From the NCBI GenBank assembly GCA_003327425.1, contig QOQW01000002.1:1-64000 (forward strand): 64,000 nt of DNA, in the 5' to 3' direction. Below the pieces are notes generated by a model. That model did not search any database and was not told the DNA's origin. It saw only the letters and a program-made list of their open reading frames with translations. Made by a program: the position numbers and the translations under genes. The stretch comes from Candidatus Ozemibacter sibiricus. GTDB lineage: Bacteria; Muiribacteriota; Ozemobacteria; Ozemobacterales; Ozemobacteraceae. Below are positions 10,001 through 17,651 of the stretch, piece after piece (the first letter of the stretch is position 1; every line of letters starts with the position of its first letter).

Positions 10001-10669
10001 CGCATGTGCCAGGATCTGGACGCGGGATGGCGCCTGCGCCGCTTCGTCTCCGAGTCGGTGCAACGGGTCGCCGAGGATGTCAAGCTGGCCGAAGAGGCGC
10101 GCCGCGGCCAGATGCGCGAGCGGGTGGTGCTGTTCGCCGGCGTGGGCGGCTTCCTCGAGGCCGGCGACCATCTGCCACCCGAGGCGGCCGTGGCCCGTCT
10201 GAACGCCTATCTCAGCCGCCTGGCCCAGGTCGTTCGGCGTCACGATGGGGAAATCGACAAATTCATCGGCGAGAAGATCCTGGCCACCTTCGCCCCGGAA
10301 CCGCATGGCTCGCTCCCGGCGGCCGCCGGGGCCGCCGTGGCCGCGGCCCGCGAGCTGGCCGCCACCCTCGACCGCGTCGCCCCCGCCCTCCGTCATCAGC
10401 TGGGAGTCGGCATCGTCACCGGGCGGGTCCTGGCCGGCATTCTGGGCACGCCCGCGGTGCGCCTGGAATACACCGTGCTGGGCGATCCGGTCAATCTGGC
10501 CGCGCGGTTGTGCGAGCGGGCCATCCACCAGCCCGCGACCACCATCCTGCTCGATGCCGCCACCGCCCGTCTGGTCGAGACGAGCGGGCTGGCCTGCCAT
10601 TCCCTGGGCGCGGTCCGCGTCAAAGGGAAAACCCACGACGTCGAGGTGTTCAGCCTTGTCGATGTCTGA
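4022..10669 (+). CDS. Giant two-cyclase membrane protein A (class III adenylate cyclase, C1/C2-like)
   Basis: 2215 residues in two similar halves. First half: membrane helix 19-37, large extracytoplasmic region, helices near 430-450 and 461-480, second sensor region, helix 805-826, HAMP, then a cyclase domain about 890-1060. Second half repeats the plan: helices near 1153-1170, 1555-1575, 1580-1600 and 1930-1950, HAMP, cyclase domain about 2030-2215. The first domain has both metal-binding Asp (D908 in LCDIRAFTTISE, D952 in ERFIGDAIQAVF), but Arg948 replaces the base-binding Lys and Gly1029/Ala1033 occupy the Asn/Arg transition-state positions. The second has Gly2040 and Glu2084 in place of the two Asp but keeps K2080, T2151, N2158 and R2162 (EYTVLGDPVNLAARL). 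The halves therefore complement each other like C1 and C2 of animal adenylyl cyclases, and Lys/Thr point to ATP rather than GTP. A Pro/Ala-rich linker joins the halves. No good ribosome site precedes the ATG; a TGTGCTACCTT element lies 12 nt upstream. Confidence 0.85.
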   Translation: MNDSGTTLVFGTPDRGLRRWALPLLLTLAPLLLLGHLVREEQSERQADRERQFLERLESRVALVREASSLQFWIERTARQYKAAWARLAALGSGPLADRLARAAAAAARQLAPATRGFPPMRLWVFQTGATPRQGQGPLARPRVLLAPSPRRWPSAARSTALQARAVTSGLGRLMLLATRMAGTDQRGALLQQALTTARPLFGDALHREMFAPEARGQAFHVIFQGRFHYLLWDFLMVAGRPVGAVILTMELPPDAEERALRLTLVHWRTLGGKTPSWPAFGRLPDCATAPAASDDRPSDRPGSTAAATHPTAARPPAPTGGAPRPAPLLLPADLRGTAAARALRQLHQEVVIQPASFSLAELRGKPLSPLLTHALGRLSFPTAQLQRALPLGSHWGRLFVLGPGRTHVGFLVAPAPPPPATSLGRVWQALAVAVLLLWTAFLGGTAVTGRPPTLPVAGQLLAWFFCLVAIPLLLLHASGERLARDLEHRLHAQARRKLTALARHLEGEATRLGQRQAQVVSAHIHRPALLDRLLGTLASTATWPAAPATAIDEHRPLPPSPTPTRGPTGVSPRAAAALADLWQALERDGLQPQVIQIAVGRPTVTQVTRFTDRYSPEEQAQLSKVLLDQAHEDFRAVPGQIEPGNASASPGPFRRHRNFAKGTAGRYGFATLGSRRICRVNQFIYRQGRLVMTINVYWDHTRHYQQRMRQLVQRLHARQGLEAVVLLRQGGRWETIAEAGRTTTLKQAARRVDDRTVAFPETRRRFLRVLHPGTDLAGYVFGLRASLSAIDRRLAAETRALRRLIVASLLLVVMAGLAIAWWVVGPVRAMTVALEHVGQGDFTVRLRSPRADELGQTAHALDRMIAWLAERDRMSRFVATPVMEALAATGGTPEAARRRRMVAMLCDIRAFTTISETHPPPAVFAMLNRHFEEMTPFIRAAGGVIERFIGDAIQAVFWSSADDPAPPRALRAATAMLDRLAQINRARVAAGEFPYRIGIGLAEGEALTGIVGDPAIRQDFSVLGPLLGEAAAREALTRQAQNLPIAVCGKVRAQAGPGWQFLPLPGHPDTWEACPAPAAVPAAARPASADAPSSAAPRGSGPSESIARSAETADPAALDGGGAGPGAAAPRSRRLAAGQDLGREGGWGPTALLAAFWMMTILLLGEAEQTWRQAWANHFRAGQRDALRHDLRLTQGTAVAGFQIPQRWCTLVDTTLAAPAPAWADTPRQHAELLARLARWPASGSWFIVRPAPPDQITTLITSVFLLGEALFGEIPDQHPSLAFLLDLRHWTRQSAARLLPQHRPALAFLARLLWRSSGHLTRRLWESRITAARPGAFPRPSGEVAVLASMIRIWYDSGVRHPDGRPLEKLFLNQLWNLGNNALDDLLRMGFRGLGHCILGGQGYHVFWLPLPAARPAPVFQHLLPLRGPLPRLPAAAILIGFFPQETLTGRSSLRPLLQALRADAARRGTALAFQPLEDGPAISHPWFRHPRARAGRTGAPASRAPPPELLVEQAGLEVGGRPYRVTALRRLSRQPPLPLGLRGLAIFRVAWLWLGLGAAVLWLIRPVPLPLGLTGRLTAAFLIVVAPVLALSAIVLQRRFEASRPGLTDRRLADLQLAVNRFEESHLARLGWAERLVRSRLHDPDVLAACRQAERARRPAPSGDAPLILELADWLFRHGVGTTELAITGGHDLVLGRERVAEGTKGGSRFLGALFAGSLARLAAAETPAPAPGPRDDALLKDAVLEDLRIAMVTFSTPDLVQTFFNSPHAATRIRWGEKAHNFFHCYFPEHRPRYVLFAQWEELSFLGWPLAQWRRFLRTDPGGACEIRLADPTSPAVSYVRPFFTSNHWNLQWPAFASHVLPDRGELAAWVAQASLLGEPLGGVVDPTGPAPTLILAQRSHRFGRYLLTITQDFAPALAALDRQIQVAFLVLGLVILATFALARSVAARFIAPLQALWQAAEQVIGGNFQVILALARRDEFGDLALSFNRMCQDLDAGWRLRRFVSESVQRVAEDVKLAEEARRGQMRERVVLFAGVGGFLEAGDHLPPEAAVARLNAYLSRLAQVVRRHDGEIDKFIGEKILATFAPEPHGSLPAAAGAAVAAARELAATLDRVAPALRHQLGVGIVTGRVLAGILGTPAVRLEYTVLGDPVNLAARLCERAIHQPATTILLDAATARLVETSGLACHSLGAVRVKGKTHDVEVFSLVDV

Positions 10670-13600
10670 ATCCCGCGCGCGTACGCCGCCACCCCGCGAG
10701 GGCGCCACCCTGACCACCACGACCGCCGACGACGGACGGCGCGTCTTCGTGGTCCCCCCGGGAGGGATCGCCCGGTGGCTGCTGCCGATGTTCCTGACGC
10801 TGCTGCCGCTGCTGGCGCTGCTGCCCACCATTCGCGAAGAGGCGCAACAACAGGCCCGCGAGCAGGAACGGCGCCTCGTCGCCGCCTCCGACCCCGTGGT
10901 GGCCAGGTTCCGCGAGGCAGCCTCCTTGAAATTCTGGGCGGCCTGGACGGCCCGGCGTCTGGTCCGCGCGGTCGAGCGCCGATTGCCCGAGGCCGGCGTG
11001 ACCGACGCGACCGCCGCGCTGGGCCGGGCTCTGACCGATCTGGGCTGTCGCTACCGCTTCGCCGGCAGTCCGCCGGTCCGGGTCTGGGCGTTCGCCCTGC
11101 CCGTTGCCCCCGACGCCTCGGGCGCCCCGGGCGCCGCCGCGAACCCGGCTCCCGGAAAGGCCCAGGCTCTCACCGGGCCGGGCCTGGAGACGACCTACCG
11201 ACGGGTCTTCGGCCAGTTGTTCCAGGCCCTCGCCACCGCCCACCAGACCCGCGCCCCGCTGCCCCGGCGGGTGGTCAAGACGTTCCAGGAGATGTTCGGC
11301 CCGGGAGTGACGCGCGCCGCGCTGTCCCCGGCCCATCGCGGCATGCCCTTCCACGTCTTGTTCCAGGGCCGGTTCTCGCTTCTGGTCTGGGATATCTGGA
11401 CCTGGCACGACCGCCCGCTCGGCGGGTTCTTCCTCGTCATGGACCGCCCCCCCACCGCCGATCATCTGGCCATCGAGCTGGCGGTGCGGCATTGGCGCCG
11501 GCTGGCCGGCCGCCATGCCCTCTGGCCAGCCTGCTTCCTGTTTCCCGGCCCGCGCCTGCCAGGTCTGCCACGCCAATTGATCCATCCGACCCTGGTCGAA
11601 GCGGATCTGGTCCCCCGCCTCCGTCGCCTGGCTCGCGAACTGCGGGTACAACAAGCCCCGGAACGACTCGACCAGGTCGACCCCGGCCGCTGGCCCCCGG
11701 CGGTCACCGAAGAAGCCATGGCCATTCCCTGGTTCCATTCCGCCAGGCCTGGCCTGGCCGCGACGCCCACCGCCATCCTCTCCGTTCCTTCGCCGGATCC
11801 GGCCTCTCCGCCGACGGTGCTGGGCAGTCTGGTCTACCCGCTCCACCGTCTCGATCGATTCCTGCCGGTCGGTCCCTGGTTGACCCGGCTGGTGACCCTC
11901 GGCCAGGATGCCCCCTACTTCGCCTTCCTGGTGATGCCTCGCCCGGGAACTCCAGTCTCCGGGCTGACCATGGCCTGGCAAACTCTTTTCATCGGTTGGG
12001 CGGCTGGGTGGAGCCTGCTCTTCTGTCTGGCCCTGGCCCGACGGCATCTCCCGCAGCCGCGCGTCGCCCTCCAGCTCGCCGGGTGGATGTTCTGCCTGAT
12101 GGGGCTGGCCGGGGTGCTTCTGCTGGCTTCCCAGCGCCGCCTTCTCCAGGACCTCGAAGCCCGCCTGATCGACCAGGCCGCGCAACGCATGCAGGAGCAG
12201 GCGCGCACGCTCGAAGGGGAGGCGGCCCGCCTGACCTGGCGACAAGGCCTGATCTGCCATCGGATCCTGCGCGGGCCAGCCTGGCATGCCAGACTGATCG
12301 CCGACCGGCTCGCTGCCATGCCAGACCAGGAGCCGGGCCAGGGCAGCGCCGGCATCGCGTCCGCTCCGACCGCCCCGCCAGCGCGATCGCCGGCGCCCCC
12401 CACGAGCCCGGTCGGCCTGCCCCGGCGCGCCGGCCGGCCCGACCGCGCCGATCCGCTCGCCGCCGCCTGGTCCCTGCTGCAGCGCGGCGGGCTGGCCCCC
12501 CAGATCCTGGCGGTCGTCGGCTCCGGAGGGTATGTTCTGGCCACCTTCTCTTCCGACATCGCTCCTGAGGAGCAGCCACCCCTGCTGGACGCCATCCGCG
12601 CCCATGGCGAGCCGTTCATCGCCCAGGAACGAGGCTGGCTGGCCTCTGATCCGGCCCGCTTCAGCATCGGCCAATTCTTCTCGAATGACCGAGGCCACGA
12701 TCTGCGCAACCCCGGGACGGTGAGCACCGCCGTGCTCGGCGGCCGCCGGTTCTGCCGCCTCCACCAGTTCGTCCTGCACCAGGGGCGTCCGCTGCTCTAT
12801 GTCGTGGCGTTCTGGGAAAGCGACCGGGAGCTGCCCGTCCACTTGCGCCGCTTGCTGTGCCGCACCCATGGCCGCAGCGGCCTGGAAACCGCGGTCTTCC
12901 GCCGGCAGGGCATCGACCTGCACCTGATCGCGGCCGCGGGGCGGGTGACCACGCTGCGCGCGTCGGCGGCCGAGGATACCCAGAAACCGCGCCTGCGACG
13001 GGAAGCCAACGGGCAGTTCCTGCAGTATCTCTATCCCAGCCCCGTGCTGCAAGGCTACACGTTCGCCGTCCGACAGCCCCTGGACCCGGTGCTGCGACCC
13101 TTGCGCGACGAGGAGCGCTCCTTCCAAGTCCGCATCTTCCTGGGGCTCCCCCTGCTCTTGCTCCTGGGGGCCCTCGCCCTGCACGGCTGGCTAGCCTGGC
13201 CGATCCAGGATCTGACCACCGCCCTGGGACGCCTCGACGGCGGGGATTTCACCGCCCGTCTCGATCTGGTGCGGGGGGATGAACTGGGGCAGGCGGCCAC
13301 GGCCTTCGACCGCATGGCCGCCGGCCTGCAGGAACGCGACCGGATGAGCCGGTTCGTCGCCGCCCATGTCATGGCCGCCATCCGTACCGCCGAGCCCATC
13401 GACCCCGGCGCCAGCCGACAGGGCCCGGTCATCATGCTGTTCGCCGATATCCGCGGGTTCACCACCCTCTCCGAGGCGCATCCGCCTGAAGCCATCTTCG
13501 CCGCCCTCAATCGCCACTTCGAAGCGCTGTCGCCCTGCGTGCAGCGGGAGGGCGGCTGCATCGAACGCTTCATCGGCGATGCCATCCAGGCCGTGTTCGA

Positions 13601-16600
13601 GGACGGCCCCACCGCGGTCGACCGGGCTCTCCGCGCCGCCCTGGCCATGCGCCAGGCCTGGCAGGACCTGCAGGCCGAGCGGCGGGCGGCCGGCACCTTT
13701 GTCTACGGCATGGGCATCGGCCTGGCCTACGGCGACGGCATCACCGGCATCGTGGGCGATGCCCGGATCCGGCAGGATGTCGCGGTCCTGGGACCGCCGG
13801 TCGCTGAAGCCGTGGCCATGGAAGCCCTCACCAAAGAGGTGGGCGGATCGGGCATCGTCTGTTCGGCCGAGATCCGCGAGAAGGCCGGGCCGGGGTGGTA
13901 TTTCGCGCCGGTCCCCGGCCATCCCCAGGCCTGGCTTCTCCTGGAGGAACCAGCCGCCCCAACGAAGGTCAGTGCCCTCGACCGCTCTCAGGTCGACGGG
14001 GCCACCGACTCCACCTCCTCTGGCTCCACCGCCAGTTCCCCCTCTGGCGAAAGACCGAACGCCCCCCCTCCGTCCGCCTCGACGACTCCTCCCCATGACC
14101 TTCCCGCAGGGACCGACACGCCTCGGACAGACAGAAGCTCAACCGCCCCCATGCCCTCCATCCTGTCATCCCGGCCGACCACCGAGGGAGGGCCGACCAG
14201 CCGTTCGCGGTCGGCGCGGCGCCTCGACTGGACCACCTGGTTGACCGCCGGCCTGTTCTGGCTGCTGGCCCTGGCTCTTATGTCGAGCGCCACCGCGGCC
14301 TGGCGGCAGGATCTGCACGCCCATCGCGTCCGGCAGGCCGACCGGGCCCTGCAACAGGATCTGATCGAGATTCGCAAGACCAGTGGCGAACAGACCCAGG
14401 TCGCTCTTCTCCTGCGCGAGCTGTTCCACGAGGTGCACCGCCAGCCCGCCGCGCCGGCCGCCACCGGCCGCTCCCACGAAGAATCTCTCCAGAGGGGCTC
14501 CAGGGAGATCACCCCCTATCAGACCCTCCTGCAGCGCCTGCGCCGACGCTGGCCCACGTTGAGCTGGGCGATCGTCTCGGGCGAGGCGTTGCCGATCGCC
14601 AGCCTTGCCGCCCCCCCGTCTTCCCCTCGCGCCCCCCTCGCCCCCCCTGCCCCGGGCGGCTCCCCTTCCCCCGCCTCTCCGCCCGACCCGCTGTTGCTGG
14701 AGATCTGGGCGTGCCGCGAGGAGATGGGACTGGCGACCAGACCCGGCAGTCCTGACCATCCGGTGGTGGAGGAGGCCCGCGCCCAGGGCTGGACGCCCCG
14801 CCGGCTGATCCCCGATGCTGCCTACGCGACACGGATCCTGGCCACCAGCCCCACGCCGACGCCTCTACGGCCCTGGCAACTGGTGCATCTGCACGCGATC
14901 CTCACCCGGTTTCGCGAAAGCCGGACCCGCTCCAGCCGCGTGTCACCTGCGGAAATGCTCTTCCTGCCCACGTTGGGCGAACATCCTCTCCAGCTCCAGG
15001 ATCTCGCGGTCGAATCCTCCAGCGGCTTCCGAACCTTGCGCCTGGAGGGTCGAGAATGGCTGTTCTACTGGGAATACCTTCCTCGCCCGCGACGGGGCGG
15101 CATCCTGCTCTTCCTGCCTGCCGACGCCATCGACCCAGCCGCCGGGTGGCGCGCCCTGGTGGAACGGCTGGGCCGGGGCGGGACCGTGCTGGTCCTTCCC
15201 AATTCCTCGGGGCGAGCCCCGCCCCTTCGTGCGGCCCGCCCGCGGCCTGGCCGCCGGGCCACCGTCGATCACCGCCGCCGGGCCCGGCTCCAGCTGCGCC
15301 AGATGATGGCCACCGGTCGTCCGCGACCCGACTGGGTGATGCGCCGAGGAATCCTGGAGACCGACCGGCAAAGGCGGCGCGTCCTGGCCGGGCGTCGCCT
15401 GGCGCCGCCCGGCCGCCCGCCCTGGCCTCTGCAGGTCGGCGAGATGGTGTGCCTCCTGTGGCTGGGGGCCGGACTGCTGGCCAGCGCCGGACTGCTCCTG
15501 CCCCGGCCGCCGCTCAAGCTGTCCCTGCGCCCCAAGCTGGCCGCAGCCTTCCTGGCCCTGCTGCTGCCGACGCTGGTCGTCAGCTCGGCCGTGTTCGGCC
15601 GCAGCGCCCTGGCCCAGATCGCCGGAACGGAAGCCCGCCTGGGCGATGAACTGGAACAGGACCTTCGCCGCTCCGAGGACGCCTATGAGGCCATCCTCGC
15701 CTGGAACAGCCGACTCTTGCGCGGCACCCTCCACCAGCCGCGCTTCGCCACCGCCCTGCTCAGCGCCACGCCCTTGGCCCCGCCCGCGACCACGGCGGAG
15801 GCGCAGCCCCTGGATCCCGCCATCCGACGCCTGTATGATGAAATCCTGTCCTACGGCGCCGTTCCGGTCGGCCTCGGGGTCGGCGGGCCCGGCCTGCCCA
15901 CCCGTTCGGTCAACGTCATGGCCTTCCTGTGGGGGAAGGAGGACCAGGGCCGCCTGTTCGTCCCCCTGACCGCCCGATCCCTGCGCGCTCTCAACCCGGA
16001 GATCGGCCAGTTTCAGCCGGGCCCATCGGCCGCCCATCAGACGCCGAACCGTGACGACCTCTTGGCCGAGGAGGTGCTCAGCACCCTCTCCCTGATTTCC
16101 ACGGGGGAATTCCTGACCGACGTCCTGCATGCCCCCTGGGTCCTCTGCCGCATGCAGTGGGGGATCAGCACCGTCCAGGTCTTTCGCGCCTTCCTGCCAT
16201 TCCGCCACCCTCCTCGCGCCGTGCTGTGGGTGATCTGGGACTACCGCTGGGGCATCCTGCCGCTGGCCGCCGGTTGGCAGCGTACCGACCCCGAACGTCC
16301 CGACCTCGATCATCGCGTGGCGATCCAGAACTCCCCCAATGTGACCTTCGTCATGCCCTATCTGGCCTTCTGGCCCGTCGGGCCGAACCGACGCTGGGCC
16401 GGCTTCCGCGAATTCGTGTCCTATGATCCCCCCGAAGTGGGCCGGCTGCTCAGCACCGCCCGCCAAACGGGCGAGACCACCACCCGGATCCTGGGGGAAG
16501 GCGATGAAGCCAGGCTGGTCCTCGCGCGCCAGAGCGCCGCCACCCTGCGGTCCATCCTCCTGGTCTCGTCGCCCATCGGCCAGCGGTGGGCGACCCTCCG

Positions 16601-17477
16601 GCAGCAGGCCGACCTCCATCAACGGTTCCTGGCCGCCCTGCTGCTGGCCTCCCTGATCCTGGCGCGCCTGATCGCCGCCCGGTTCCTCGGCCCCCTGGAA
16701 GCCTTCTCGCAAGCCGCCGAGGCGGTGCGGGCCGGCAACTATCGGGTGGGCCTGCATCTCGACCGATCCGACGAGTTCGGCGCCATGGCCCTCGCCTTCA
16801 ACCGCCTGTGCCAGGGCCTCGAGGAGGGCCGCCTCCTGCGACGGTTCGTCTCCGAGTCGGTGCGGCAGGCGGCCCGCGACGATGGGCGGGCGGCAGAAGC
16901 CCGGCACGGCCGGCACCGCGACGCCGTCATCCTGTTCGCGGGCACCGCCCCGCTGGCGACAGGCGGCGCCGATCAGGCGCCCGCCGCGATCCTGGCCCGT
17001 CTCAATGCGTTCCTGGCCAATGGGGCCCGGATCATCCAGCGCCATGACGGCGAGATCGACAAATTCCTCGGCGAGAAGATCCTAGCCGTCTTCGAGCCCA
17101 CCCCGCCCGCGTCGCTCGAGACCGCCGCCCGCGCCGCGGTGGCCGCCGGCCGGGCCCTGACCGAAGAGCTGGGCGGGGCGACCACCGGGATCGGTCCGGT
17201 CGGGGTGGGCATCGCGACCGGCCGGGTGCTGGCGGGCATTCTTGGAACGCCCACCGTGCGGCTCGAGTACACCGTCCTGGGCGACCCGGTCAATCTGGCC
17301 GCCCGCCTGTGCGACCTGGCGCTTCAACCGGGCCGGTCCACCGTCCTGTTCGACACCACCACCGCCCGCCTGGTCGCCGCCGCGGGCCTCGCCTGCCAGC
17401 CCCTCGGCCGCACCCGGGTCAAAGGAAAATTGCGAGAAGTGAACGTCTTCCGGCTCCGCCCACCGCCTCGAGAGTAG
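10662..17477 (+). CDS. Giant two-cyclase membrane protein B (paralogue of A)
   Basis: 2271 residues. The start chosen is the ATG inside the 8-nt overlap ATGTCTGA with gene A; the frame stays open upstream, but only because of antisense-like bias. Same plan as A: helices near 37-58, 435-460, 468-490 and 823-846, HAMP, cyclase domain about 920-1090; then helices near 1191-1213, 1590-1612, 1625-1646 and 1988-2010, HAMP, cyclase domain about 2085-2271. First domain: metal Asp D929 (LFADIRGFTTLSE) and D973 (ERFIGDAIQAVF), Arg969 for Lys, and Ala1041/Ala1048/Ala1052 where Thr/Asn/Arg are expected. Second domain: Gly2094 and Glu2138 replace the two Asp, while K2134, T2204, N2211 and R2215 remain. 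The complementary loss is the same as in A, so it predates the gene duplication or is under common selection. Predicted inner-membrane receptor-cyclase; ligands unknown. Confidence 0.85.
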   Translation: MSESRARTPPPREGATLTTTTADDGRRVFVVPPGGIARWLLPMFLTLLPLLALLPTIREEAQQQAREQERRLVAASDPVVARFREAASLKFWAAWTARRLVRAVERRLPEAGVTDATAALGRALTDLGCRYRFAGSPPVRVWAFALPVAPDASGAPGAAANPAPGKAQALTGPGLETTYRRVFGQLFQALATAHQTRAPLPRRVVKTFQEMFGPGVTRAALSPAHRGMPFHVLFQGRFSLLVWDIWTWHDRPLGGFFLVMDRPPTADHLAIELAVRHWRRLAGRHALWPACFLFPGPRLPGLPRQLIHPTLVEADLVPRLRRLARELRVQQAPERLDQVDPGRWPPAVTEEAMAIPWFHSARPGLAATPTAILSVPSPDPASPPTVLGSLVYPLHRLDRFLPVGPWLTRLVTLGQDAPYFAFLVMPRPGTPVSGLTMAWQTLFIGWAAGWSLLFCLALARRHLPQPRVALQLAGWMFCLMGLAGVLLLASQRRLLQDLEARLIDQAAQRMQEQARTLEGEAARLTWRQGLICHRILRGPAWHARLIADRLAAMPDQEPGQGSAGIASAPTAPPARSPAPPTSPVGLPRRAGRPDRADPLAAAWSLLQRGGLAPQILAVVGSGGYVLATFSSDIAPEEQPPLLDAIRAHGEPFIAQERGWLASDPARFSIGQFFSNDRGHDLRNPGTVSTAVLGGRRFCRLHQFVLHQGRPLLYVVAFWESDRELPVHLRRLLCRTHGRSGLETAVFRRQGIDLHLIAAAGRVTTLRASAAEDTQKPRLRREANGQFLQYLYPSPVLQGYTFAVRQPLDPVLRPLRDEERSFQVRIFLGLPLLLLLGALALHGWLAWPIQDLTTALGRLDGGDFTARLDLVRGDELGQAATAFDRMAAGLQERDRMSRFVAAHVMAAIRTAEPIDPGASRQGPVIMLFADIRGFTTLSEAHPPEAIFAALNRHFEALSPCVQREGGCIERFIGDAIQAVFEDGPTAVDRALRAALAMRQAWQDLQAERRAAGTFVYGMGIGLAYGDGITGIVGDARIRQDVAVLGPPVAEAVAMEALTKEVGGSGIVCSAEIREKAGPGWYFAPVPGHPQAWLLLEEPAAPTKVSALDRSQVDGATDSTSSGSTASSPSGERPNAPPPSASTTPPHDLPAGTDTPRTDRSSTAPMPSILSSRPTTEGGPTSRSRSARRLDWTTWLTAGLFWLLALALMSSATAAWRQDLHAHRVRQADRALQQDLIEIRKTSGEQTQVALLLRELFHEVHRQPAAPAATGRSHEESLQRGSREITPYQTLLQRLRRRWPTLSWAIVSGEALPIASLAAPPSSPRAPLAPPAPGGSPSPASPPDPLLLEIWACREEMGLATRPGSPDHPVVEEARAQGWTPRRLIPDAAYATRILATSPTPTPLRPWQLVHLHAILTRFRESRTRSSRVSPAEMLFLPTLGEHPLQLQDLAVESSSGFRTLRLEGREWLFYWEYLPRPRRGGILLFLPADAIDPAAGWRALVERLGRGGTVLVLPNSSGRAPPLRAARPRPGRRATVDHRRRARLQLRQMMATGRPRPDWVMRRGILETDRQRRRVLAGRRLAPPGRPPWPLQVGEMVCLLWLGAGLLASAGLLLPRPPLKLSLRPKLAAAFLALLLPTLVVSSAVFGRSALAQIAGTEARLGDELEQDLRRSEDAYEAILAWNSRLLRGTLHQPRFATALLSATPLAPPATTAEAQPLDPAIRRLYDEILSYGAVPVGLGVGGPGLPTRSVNVMAFLWGKEDQGRLFVPLTARSLRALNPEIGQFQPGPSAAHQTPNRDDLLAEEVLSTLSLISTGEFLTDVLHAPWVLCRMQWGISTVQVFRAFLPFRHPPRAVLWVIWDYRWGILPLAAGWQRTDPERPDLDHRVAIQNSPNVTFVMPYLAFWPVGPNRRWAGFREFVSYDPPEVGRLLSTARQTGETTTRILGEGDEARLVLARQSAATLRSILLVSSPIGQRWATLRQQADLHQRFLAALLLASLILARLIAARFLGPLEAFSQAAEAVRAGNYRVGLHLDRSDEFGAMALAFNRLCQGLEEGRLLRRFVSESVRQAARDDGRAAEARHGRHRDAVILFAGTAPLATGGADQAPAAILARLNAFLANGARIIQRHDGEIDKFLGEKILAVFEPTPPASLETAARAAVAAGRALTEELGGATTGIGPVGVGIATGRVLAGILGTPTVRLEYTVLGDPVNLAARLCDLALQPGRSTVLFDTTTARLVAAAGLACQPLGRTRVKGKLREVNVFRLRPPPRE

Positions 17478-17488
17478 ACGCCACCGTC

Positions 17489-17558
17489 GGCCGGTCCGCC
17501 GAGCCGACCGTCCCCCAGCGGATCCCGACCGCTGAGCGAGGCGGGCGGCGGACCGGCC
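17489..17558 (+). terminator. Long inverted repeat after the cyclase genes, possible terminator
   Basis: Perfect 12-bp arms (17489-17500 and 17547-17558) enclose 46 nt that contain a second small hairpin (CAGCGG/CCGCTG). It starts 12 nt after the stop of gene B and ends just before the fdrA promoter. No U-tract follows, so termination is uncertain; it could also be an operator. Confidence 0.4.
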
Positions 17559-17565
17559 GGGCTGG

Positions 17566-17594
17566 TTTACATCAGCGGACGTCGGGGGTATCAT
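17566..17594 (+). promoter_or_regulatory. Putative promoter of the fdrA operon
   Basis: TTTACA (17566-17571), 17-nt spacer, TATCAT (17589-17594); the fdrA ATG is at 17652. Both boxes stand out against the surrounding GC-rich sequence. Confidence 0.6.
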
Positions 17595-17651
17595 GACCGG
17601 GACGGCCGGGCGTCCCCGCCCTGGACCGCAATCTGGCGAGGAGGGGAAGGA

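Noticed and set aside
10245-10661. Upstream extension of cyclase gene B before the ATG at 10662
   Set aside because: This part is out of frame within the C2-like domain of gene A and encodes nothing recognisable; the ATG in the 8-nt overlap is followed by a basic N-terminus and a membrane helix as in gene A.
10640-10700. Cyclase genes A and B as one gene broken by a frameshift
   Set aside because: Gene A ends exactly where its last cyclase domain ends, as gene B does, and gene B begins with its own start, N-terminus and helix. Two paralogues in tandem explain this better.
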